A stretch of DNA of 28,088 bases from a bacterium (GTDB lineage: Bacteria; Bacillota_I; Bacilli_A; RFN20; CAG-826): the NCBI GenBank assembly GCA_004561785.1, contig SFUB01000007.1, positions 1 to 28,088 on the forward strand, in the 5' to 3' direction. Below, in pieces: positions 22,363 through 28,088 of the stretch. The notes beneath the pieces are model-generated. The model had not been told where the DNA came from. It saw nothing but the letters and a program-made list of their open reading frames with translations, and ran no database searches. Each line of letters starts with the position of its first letter. The stretch's first letter is position 1. The position numbers and the translations under genes were made by a program.

Positions 22363-22959
22363 TCACCAATAACGGACGGTCTTAAGGACCACTTCTTTGT
22401 TCACTTCAAGTTCGGATAAGCTTGGAAGAGAAGAAGTGTCGAAGCCCTTGCGCTTCAGGAGGGCGAGCCCTTCTTGACCCAAGAACCAGGTGCGGAGACC
22501 GGCTTTTTCAAGCACGTTTTCGTCGGTCAGCTTCTGCCACTTCGTGGGAAGATAGAACATCTGATTTCCGCGGAGCATGAAGTTCTGCGGTTGCCAGTCC
22601 AAACCGACTTTGGAGAAACGGGCGAAACGATACAAAGCGAAGAGCGCTTCGAAGTAGCGGTCATCCATCGGCCCTTTGGCAAGAACGCTCAGGCAATCCT
22701 CTTCGGGGAAATAGTCGAAAGCGATGATGTGGGCGGGGTCGTCATGGAAGCAGATCTTGGCCATGTTTATGCCCGCGTGTTTCAACTGTTTATAGTCCGC
22801 CATGGCTTTGGCGAATTCTTCGGGATCCATAAACACACGAACCAAATAAGTCCTCCCGCTCCACGTGGCGACGACCGAGCAATGGTCGGGGTGACTCGCA
22901 CGGATGCTTTGAACAACGAACTTCTTATTTTTAATAACTAAAACATCACCTGCTTGCAT
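22363..22959 (-). CDS. Small protein-kinase-fold protein, function unknown
   Basis: A 198-residue protein. I do not recognise a named family with certainty, but the layout is that of a minimal eukaryote-like or APH-like kinase: N-terminal beta strands (residues 5-45), a helix ending DYKQLKHAGIN (55-64), and YRFARFSKVGLDWQPQNFMLRGNQ-type catalytic-loop features, with Asp121 and Asn126. The later DFG-like position reads YLPTK, so activity is doubtful and it may be a pseudokinase. ATG at 22959 has no Shine-Dalgarno. A TACAAT ends eight bases before it. Confidence 0.65.
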   Translation of the reverse strand: MQAGDVLVIKNKKFVVQSIRASHPDHCSVVATWSGRTYLVRVFMDPEEFAKAMADYKQLKHAGINMAKICFHDDPAHIIAFDYFPEEDCLSVLAKGPMDDRYFEALFALYRFARFSKVGLDWQPQNFMLRGNQMFYLPTKWQKLTDENVLEKAGLRTWFLGQEGLALLKRKGFDTSSLPSLSELEVNKEVVLKTVRYW

Positions 22960-22967
22960 ACAAGGCA

Positions 22968-22996
22968 ATTGTATCAAAAAGGGAGGGGCATGACCA
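22968..22996 (-). promoter_or_regulatory. Candidate promoter of the kinase-like gene
   Basis: The minus strand reads TGGTCA (22991-22996), a 17-base spacer, then TACAAT (22968-22973) with an extended TG motif. The -10 box is eight bases from the ATG, so the message could be leaderless. Confidence 0.6.
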
Positions 22997-23047
22997 CGGG
23001 GGCAAGCAACCAAGAAAGCGTTTCAAAACCCAAAAGGGAGAAACCGC

Positions 23048-24280
23048 CTAGCAGCGTTTGTCGGCAAGGACCTTTGCAAGACCGCCCAAAGCGGTTTCCT
23101 TGTAATCCTCGGAAAGCGAATCCCCAGTGAGTTTCATGGCGCTAACGACGTCGTCGAAATGCACTTGGTTGGAACGGATCGGAGCGATGGACCGGGCATA
23201 CAGATAGGAATTGTAAGCCCGGCAAACCCCCATCCCGTTTCTTTCGATGCAGGGGATGATCACATAGCCATCCACCGGGTCGCAGCTGAGCCCTAGGAAG
23301 TGCTCCATAGCGCATTCGGCCGCATATTCGATTTGGTAAAGGCTCAGGCCTTGGAGATAGCTTACGGATGCGGCGGCCATGGAGGAAGCCGTCCCAATCT
23401 CGGCCTGGCAGCCCCCGACGCTTCCGGCGATCGAGGAATTTTGTTTCACGAGATTCCCGAAAACCCCGCCGACGTATAAGGCATCGCGAATTTTGGAAAG
23501 AGGAACTTTCCTTTGCTTATGCTCGAAATAGAGGATCGCCGGCAACACTCCGCTCGCGCCGCAGGTAGGGGCAGTCACGATGTTCTCCCCACAAGCGTTC
23601 CCTTCTGCCACAGCATAAGCATAGGAGGTCATAAGCAAAGCATTGCGGCCGTCTTCGTGAGCCAAGGAAGAAGCGGAGGAGAAGATCTCCCCCGCCACGC
23701 GTTTCCATTGGAGCCTGGGATTTGAGTTCGCGGGGATCATCCCGGTCTGCCGGAGGCCTTTTTCCACGCAGGAAAACATGGCTTTTACGCAGGAAAGAAA
23801 ATAATCGTCAATGCCATCATCCTCAAATTTCAGGCAGAAATCCTTTAGATTTGCGAGATTTTCTTTTTTCAGGTAGGTCTTGATTTCTTCAAAGCTCGAA
23901 AAGGGGTAAACCTCTTTCTCATTGATGGATGGATCCTCGTCGGAATGGACCGCGCCTCCGCCTAAAGAACGATAGCAAGCCCGCTTAAGAAGGACATCTC
24001 CGCGATATGCCTCGAATGTCATGGCGAGGGGGTGGGGGGCGATGGTTTCCTTATCCATGATGACCTCGCAGGGGAGCGGAGAGAAGGCGTTGATAACGGC
24101 TTTGGAGGAACCATGCCCGTCCCCAGTGAAAGCCAAGGAGCCAAAGAAAATCACACGGAACCGGTCCGGATTCATGCTTGCGGTCAGACGGCGGAAGCTA
24201 GCGGCGGCAAGGTGGGGGCCTATGGTATGACTGGAGCTAGGACCAGGGCCGATGCGGAACAAATCGCGAAGGGACTTCAT
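23048..24280 (-). CDS. sdaA: L-serine dehydratase, iron-sulfur, single chain
   Basis: A 410-residue [4Fe-4S] enzyme that converts L-serine to pyruvate and ammonia. The N-terminal beta domain starts SLRDLFRIGPGPSSSHTIGPH. The C-terminal alpha domain carries cluster cysteines 291, 333 and 344. The last residue is Cys410, as in the bacterial enzyme whose C-terminal cysteine caps the fourth iron. Bacillus splits these domains into two genes, so the fused form is notable but common elsewhere. The ATG has no Shine-Dalgarno and the -10 box is eight bases away. It is divergent from the P-loop kinase gene. Confidence 0.95.
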   Translation of the reverse strand: MKSLRDLFRIGPGPSSSHTIGPHLAAASFRRLTASMNPDRFRVIFFGSLAFTGDGHGSSKAVINAFSPLPCEVIMDKETIAPHPLAMTFEAYRGDVLLKRACYRSLGGGAVHSDEDPSINEKEVYPFSSFEEIKTYLKKENLANLKDFCLKFEDDGIDDYFLSCVKAMFSCVEKGLRQTGMIPANSNPRLQWKRVAGEIFSSASSLAHEDGRNALLMTSYAYAVAEGNACGENIVTAPTCGASGVLPAILYFEHKQRKVPLSKIRDALYVGGVFGNLVKQNSSIAGSVGGCQAEIGTASSMAAASVSYLQGLSLYQIEYAAECAMEHFLGLSCDPVDGYVIIPCIERNGMGVCRAYNSYLYARSIAPIRSNQVHFDDVVSAMKLTGDSLSEDYKETALGGLAKVLADKRC

Positions 24281-24288
24281 ATAGTCAA

Positions 24289-24317
24289 ATTATGTCGCAC
24301 TCGCGCGCGGGTGTGTA
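24289..24317 (-). promoter_or_regulatory. Candidate promoter of the L-serine dehydratase gene
   Basis: The minus strand reads TACACA (24312-24317), a 17-base spacer, then CATAAT (24289-24294), eight bases before the ATG. It overlaps the start of the divergent promoter at 24318. Confidence 0.5.
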
Positions 24318-24346
24318 TGGAAATCTTCTTCCGTTGGTATTACGAT
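24318..24346 (+). promoter_or_regulatory. Candidate promoter of the P-loop kinase gene
   Basis: TGGAAA (24318-24323), a 17-base spacer and TACGAT (24341-24346) precede the ATG by eight bases. It abuts the divergent sdaA promoter, so the two may compete. Confidence 0.5.
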
Positions 24347-24354
24347 ACCTCAGT

Positions 24355-24843
24355 ATGTCCACCTTCATTCTCCTCTCCGCCATGCCTGGATCCGGAAAAT
24401 CTACTTGGGCGAAACGCTATCAAAGGCAAAATCCAAACGTGGAAATCGTCTCAAGCGATGAAATCCGGTCAGAACTAAACGGTGACGCCGGCGATCAATC
24501 GAACCCCAGACTCATCTGGGCCGAATACCTTCGGCGCATCAAACTCCACGAAAAAGGCGAAGAGGTCACCGTCATAGGCGATTCCACCAACCTCACGAAT
24601 TACTTCCGCACCTATTACGCGGAAGAAGCGGCTCCCCATTACGATAAGAAGGTTCTCGTGGTCTTCGATGTTTCTTATGAGGTTTGCTTGCAAAGGAACA
24701 ACGCAAGAACGGAAAGGGTCGTTCCACCGCAGGCGATGGAAGCCCTGAGGAAAGAATATGAGCCCCTAAGCGAAGAAGCTGCTTCGCTGTATGATGAAAT
24801 CTACGTCGTCGACGAGAACGGGCAAGCCAAAAGAATAAAATAA
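24355..24843 (+). CDS. AAA_33-type P-loop kinase, substrate unknown
   Basis: A 162-residue protein and the only plus-strand gene here. Walker A AMPGSGKST lies at residues 9-17, followed by VEIVSSDEIRSEL (the substrate-side Asp/Glu motif of polynucleotide-kinase-like enzymes), GDSTNLTNYFR, and VVFDVSYEVCLQRNNART, the lid arginine region. This fits the family that includes polynucleotide kinases and tRNA or small-molecule kinases. The substrate is not evident. I chose ATG at 24355 (MSTFILLSAMPG) because it abuts the P-loop strand. It has no Shine-Dalgarno. Confidence 0.8.
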   Translation: MSTFILLSAMPGSGKSTWAKRYQRQNPNVEIVSSDEIRSELNGDAGDQSNPRLIWAEYLRRIKLHEKGEEVTVIGDSTNLTNYFRTYYAEEAAPHYDKKVLVVFDVSYEVCLQRNNARTERVVPPQAMEALRKEYEPLSEEAASLYDEIYVVDENGQAKRIK

Positions 24844-24864
24844 AAGCACCCGTGGGTGCTTTTT
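24842..24864. terminator. Bidirectional terminator between convergent genes
   Basis: AAAAGCACCC and GGGTGCTTTT form a 10-bp stem with T-runs on both strands. It closes the P-loop kinase gene from the left and the membrane-protein gene (stop at 24883) from the right. Confidence 0.92.
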
Positions 24865-24882
24865 AAATTTCCGTTTGCTAGC

Positions 24883-25839
24883 TTACTGAGCGGCCTTGGC
24901 GTTTTTGGCCGGACGGATAGTCGAGACGACCAAGCAAAGGGCGACAAGGACCAAGACGCCGCCGATGATCCAAGACATGACGGAGAAATCGAGATAGTTC
25001 ACATCGGGCTTGTTCCAAGAAGAAGAGATGAGGGAAGTCTTGGAGGCGCTGGTCTCTTGGGCATAAACATAAGAGAACACGCCCGCAGCCAAGATCGCAG
25101 CGCCATCGAGAAGCAAGGAACCTTCGAAGGCAAAAGCGTTCAATTTGCTGACGGCGCCCGTCTTCTCGCCTTTGCGATAACGGAAGAAGGCCAAAAGGGA
25201 AAGCAAGCACGCAACGGCCGGGATGAGGGCGATGGTCAAGAGTTTCGGCATGATATAACGAGTCGGTTCTTCCGCACCGGAGAAGATGAGGGCCAAGATC
25301 CCAGGGAGGGCCGCGCCAAAGTTGGCACAAACGGAAACGCCGGAGATAAGACTCATCTGAGAGTTCTGGTTCACGTCATCGCCGTGCATTTTGACGAAGG
25401 GGACGTTGACGCCGATGATGATGATGATGGCAAGGACGAGGAAGAAGGCGATCGCGAAGGCAAGTTCGCTGTAGCCAAAGTTCGTGGTGGTCAAACGATA
25501 GAGCCAAGCGCCGTTGAGGAAGAGGAACAAAGCGACGAGGAAGCCTAGACCGATGTAGCAAGAGATGGCATCGCGAACGGCGCGATCGTCATTGCCGTGG
25601 ATGATGCCTTTGAGCGAAAGAGCAAAACCGAAGAGACACATAAGGGCCCCGGCCAAGCCAAAGGCGCCAAGCTCCCAAGGAAGGGCGACGCTCAAATCGG
25701 GCAAATCGATGGGGCCATAGCCGCGGATGATGAACGGCGTAACCAAAATACCAGCCCAAATGCCGAGAGAAACAAATCCCGCGAACAAAATCAGGAATAG
25801 CGCGAGATTCAAGATGCGGATAGTGGAAGAATACTTCAT
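24883..25839 (-). CDS. Multi-pass membrane protein, function unknown
   Basis: A 318-residue protein that I do not recognise. The sequence shows about eight hydrophobic segments, for example near residues 8-35, 55-78, 92-112, 125-145, 165-190, 200-222, 237-260 and 288-308. It is short in charged residues apart from connecting loops such as KGIIHGNDDRAV and FRYRKGEKTGAVSK. No transporter signature or catalytic motif is evident. The ATG is led by AGAGG eight bases upstream. It has its own promoter and a terminator, so it is probably monocistronic. Confidence 0.85.
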   Translation of the reverse strand: MKYSSTIRILNLALFLILFAGFVSLGIWAGILVTPFIIRGYGPIDLPDLSVALPWELGAFGLAGALMCLFGFALSLKGIIHGNDDRAVRDAISCYIGLGFLVALFLFLNGAWLYRLTTTNFGYSELAFAIAFFLVLAIIIIIGVNVPFVKMHGDDVNQNSQMSLISGVSVCANFGAALPGILALIFSGAEEPTRYIMPKLLTIALIPAVACLLSLLAFFRYRKGEKTGAVSKLNAFAFEGSLLLDGAAILAAGVFSYVYAQETSASKTSLISSSWNKPDVNYLDFSVMSWIIGGVLVLVALCLVVSTIRPAKNAKAAQ

Positions 25840-25866
25840 GTTGCGACCTCTTTCGATGCGTCTAAA

Positions 25867-25880
25867 CGCCCTTTAGGGCG
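25867..25880. repeat. Small GC hairpin in the membrane-protein leader
   Basis: CGCCC and GGGCG form a 5-bp stem around four bases, about 28 bases before the ATG at 25839. No T-run follows. It may stabilise the leader or be part of a control element. Confidence 0.4.
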
Positions 25881-25895
25881 AAGAACGGCCTAGAT

Positions 25896-25924
25896 ATTAA
25901 ATGCTATCTCCAAGCGATAGTCAA
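25896..25924 (-). promoter_or_regulatory. Promoter of the membrane-protein gene, with overlapping inverted repeat
   Basis: The minus strand reads TTGACT (25919-25924), a 17-base spacer, then TTTAAT (25896-25901), the best sigma-A match in the window. An inverted repeat CTATC / GATAG (25904-25908 with 25916-25920) lies in the spacer and touches the -35, a position where a repressor could bind. Confidence 0.7.
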
Positions 25925-25932
25925 CGAGTGAT

Positions 25933-27492
25933 TCAATCTTGATTGAGCACGCTAAACGCGCAGGCGATGCCCCGCCCGGCTTGTTTGAGGATGGATTCGC
26001 CGGAACAGGCCTCCGGCATAACGGCTCTCACACCCTTCAGCGAGGTGGCGAAATCATCGTCCACTTTGACGCCAATCGGAGAGGATCCTCCACAGGTGAA
26101 CCCATATAGCAGGTTCTCACCGCTTTTGGCTCCGGGGAAGTTCGAGGAGAAATACGTCACCAATTCTTCAAGATCATTCTCCAAAAAGGATGGACACGTG
26201 GATGCGAGATCGCCCAGATAAACCCCGGGCTTGTAGGATGGTTTAACACGCCCAAGCCTCATCGGTTCGGAACGGGCAAGGAAGTCCTTCACGATTTCCG
26301 ACGGAGCGAAGTAAGGGTTCGAAGGTTGATAGAAGGAGGCATAGAAGCTTTGAAGGAAAGAAATGGGATCCGATCCAGGAACCCTGTCGAAATCCTCTTC
26401 AGAGACTTTAAGCAAAAGCGAAGCCACGCAATTTTGACTCATCGAGTTTGGGAAACCGCCTTCCAACAAAATTTCACCCGGAGCTGAAGAAAAATTCACG
26501 GTTTTGCCGTTCGGAGCGGTCAAATAGATTTTTGCCTTTCGGCCTGAAGAAGTCCGCAAATCACGGTCGAAACGGAACATTGGAAGGTTATCTTGGCGAG
26601 TTTCAGAATGGTAAACGGCTTGGAATACGTCTTTGTTTCTTGCCTCAGCGATAAGCCCAAGATAAAAAGGCCTTCTCTCCACAGCAATCTTCGCGTCTTT
26701 GAGGATCGGCAAGAAGCCCGGTGTCAAATTCCCGGTGGCCATAACGACGATCCGGCTTTTGCAAACACTCTTTTTCCCCGATTCGTCCTCGTACCGAACT
26801 CCGGTTACCTTTCCGAAAACGGACAAAATTTGAGTCACTTTGCTATGGAGATGAATTTCTCCTCCAAAAGCCACAATCCTTGTACAAAGGTCCGCAAGAT
26901 AAGTTCTGATGTCTTCCGCGCTGAGAAATGAGGTTCCATCCAACGAAAGAGATTTATCGGCGCCCATCTCCAAGAAAGTGTCGCAGGCGAATTTTTCATA
27001 GGTGTTCAGGCTATCCGAATAAGCAACGCCTCCGCAGAATCCAGAAAAGCCACCCAAGCCGCGAGAATAGGCGAACGGAGTCCCGGATCCTTCTCGCTCG
27101 AAATCTCCAATGGATGCGATCCGTTCCTCAAATCCCCCGCCCTGCTCAAAGACAATAGGACGGGCCCCCGCTTTTGCCAAAACATAGGCGCAGAACAAGC
27201 CCGAGATTCCAGCGCCAATTACTATGGGGCGCTCTTTGAGTTTGCTCGGTTGAATGACCATAAAATCAGTCGGGCCGAAGAAACCGATTCGAGTATCGCG
27301 AATGAAGGAATTGGTATCGACGATGGCTCTCACGGAATAATTGAGCCCATCCAACTGGAGTTCGAGACTCCGGTTTACGATTTCATAACGGAAGCTCTCC
27401 GGGGTGATGGAAAGACGCTTGGCGATCTTGGAACGGATCTCCCGTTCTGAATCGTCCACACCGATGTACACATTATTCACCACATATTTCAT
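25933..27492 (-). CDS. FAD-dependent oxidoreductase, COG2509-like
   Basis: A 519-residue protein. Residues 1-75 form a small alpha/beta domain (EREIRSKIAKRLSITPESFRYEIVNRS) typical of uncharacterised FAD-dependent dehydrogenases of COG2509. The Rossmann motif VIGAGISGLFCAYVLAKAG then begins near residue 88, and a FAD-contact segment MPEACSGESILKQAGRGIACA ends the chain. I chose ATG at 27492, which overlaps the previous stop as ATGA. The longer frame to 27531 lies inside the neighbour. Substrate unknown. The adjacent gene encodes another flavoprotein, and the pair may act together. Confidence 0.9.
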   Translation of the reverse strand: MKYVVNNVYIGVDDSEREIRSKIAKRLSITPESFRYEIVNRSLELQLDGLNYSVRAIVDTNSFIRDTRIGFFGPTDFMVIQPSKLKERPIVIGAGISGLFCAYVLAKAGARPIVFEQGGGFEERIASIGDFEREGSGTPFAYSRGLGGFSGFCGGVAYSDSLNTYEKFACDTFLEMGADKSLSLDGTSFLSAEDIRTYLADLCTRIVAFGGEIHLHSKVTQILSVFGKVTGVRYEDESGKKSVCKSRIVVMATGNLTPGFLPILKDAKIAVERRPFYLGLIAEARNKDVFQAVYHSETRQDNLPMFRFDRDLRTSSGRKAKIYLTAPNGKTVNFSSAPGEILLEGGFPNSMSQNCVASLLLKVSEEDFDRVPGSDPISFLQSFYASFYQPSNPYFAPSEIVKDFLARSEPMRLGRVKPSYKPGVYLGDLASTCPSFLENDLEELVTYFSSNFPGAKSGENLLYGFTCGGSSPIGVKVDDDFATSLKGVRAVMPEACSGESILKQAGRGIACAFSVLNQD

Positions 27493-28088
27493 AACCGATC
27501 CACCAATGCCAAAGCGCTGATCAAGCACCATTCTAAATTGAAACCGCCGCAGGGGCCATCCACATCCAGAACTTCGCCCAAGAAATAAACGCCTTTCTCC
27601 TGTTTGGATTCAAGGGAACCCGTAACCTCAGAAACGGCGATCCCGCCAACGGTAACCTGAGAATCTTCGAACGAATAAAACCCATTTACATGGAAAACGA
27701 GATTTTTAAAAACAAAAGCGAGCTTCAAGAAATCCGCTTGCGATTTCAGCGAATTCAGCCCGGCTGCCTTCATGCAGTAACGGAACAGGGGCGGTTCAAG
27801 AAAAGAGGATCCGAAACTGGAATTCGCGGAATTCAAATTCGCCATTTGAACGGCAAGTTTTTCCACGTCTTCAAAAGGAAATAGGTCAACGGAAATCAGG
27901 AATTGTTTGGGATCCGCCTGCCTAGCCAAAAGCCTTTCGAGATTAAAAACCACGATTCCGGAAAGGCCATCCTTTTTAAATAGAATCTCCCCAGACTCCC
28001 GATGAACGATTTTCATTTCGGAGGAGTTCGGTTGAAGCAAGGAGACCGATGCCCGATGGCGAAGGCCAGAAAGGGAAGCGACGTTCTC
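27489..28088 (-). CDS. HI0933/BaiN-family FAD-dependent oxidoreductase, C-terminal part
   Basis: About 200 residues remain. The frame is open to the right edge, so the gene is truncated by the window, and TTG at 28040 is not its real start. Diagnostic family segments are GEILFKKDGLSG (the usual GE-LFT--GiSG motif) and VTVGGIAVSEVTGSLESK, followed by YFLGEVLDVDGPCGGFNLEW. These proteins bind FAD in the missing N-terminal half. In BaiN the family reduces bile-acid intermediates, but most members have no known substrate. It overlaps the next gene by ATGA. Confidence 0.92.
   Translation of the reverse strand, partial: ENVASLSGLRHRASVSLLQPNSSEMKIVHRESGEILFKKDGLSGIVVFNLERLLARQADPKQFLISVDLFPFEDVEKLAVQMANLNSANSSFGSSFLEPPLFRYCMKAAGLNSLKSQADFLKLAFVFKNLVFHVNGFYSFEDSQVTVGGIAVSEVTGSLESKQEKGVYFLGEVLDVDGPCGGFNLEWCLISALALVDRL

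Noticed and set aside
22985..23047. Possible terminator after the serine dehydratase gene
   Set aside because: GCGGTTTC and GAAACGC can pair only with a bulge and a long loop, and only a mixed CTTTCTT follows. Too weak to call.

Overview
The window looks like a chromosome segment of an uncultured Bacillota (class Bacilli or a Mollicutes-related gut lineage). The pointers are zinc-type S14 (uS14), Cys4 adenylate kinase, the gene order S10-spc-alpha with secY-adk-map-infA-rpmJ, QueT, and the Fe-S enzymes QueH and L-serine dehydratase, which suggest an anaerobe. TGA is used as a stop, so the code is standard. GC is in the mid-50s by eye. The exact order or family cannot be fixed from this sequence.

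Layout, almost all on the minus strand. (1) 1-3108: a FecCD-type metal-chelate or cobalamin importer (permease, ATPase, lipoprotein) and the start of a methyltransferase, all joined by overlapping codons. (2) 3231-18493: an uninterrupted ribosomal superoperon, read from right to left: rpsJ-rplC-rplD-rplW-rplB-rpsS-rplV-rpsC-rplP-rpmC-rpsQ-rplN-rplX-rplE-rpsZ-rpsH-rplF-rplR-rpsE-rplO-secY-adk-map-infA-rpmJ-rpsM-rpsK-rpoA-rplQ. rpmD (L30) is absent, and the run closes with a strong terminator. Several ribosomal proteins carry long low-complexity tails. (3) 18494-18800: a 307-bp gene-free stretch holding a perfect 19-bp palindrome, the queH terminator, and the rpsJ promoter with a roughly 120-nt leader. 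(4) 18801-22338: a queuosine operon queT-tgt-queA-queH, preceded by a promoter and a good candidate preQ1-I riboswitch whose pseudoknot would bury the queT Shine-Dalgarno. Together these import a queuine precursor, insert it into tRNA, and convert it to queuosine. (5) 22340-24868: a small protein-kinase-fold protein, a one-chain L-serine dehydratase, and a divergent plus-strand P-loop kinase. (6) 24883-28088: an unrecognised multi-pass membrane protein and two adjacent FAD-dependent oxidoreductases, the last one cut by the window edge.

The most interesting signals are the riboswitch-controlled queuosine operon, three (perhaps four) genes that look leaderless beside strongly SD-led ribosomal genes, the RG-rich tails on S3 and S5, and several precise inverted repeats in intergenic DNA. 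I see no CRISPR array, transposon, phage, tRNA or rRNA gene.
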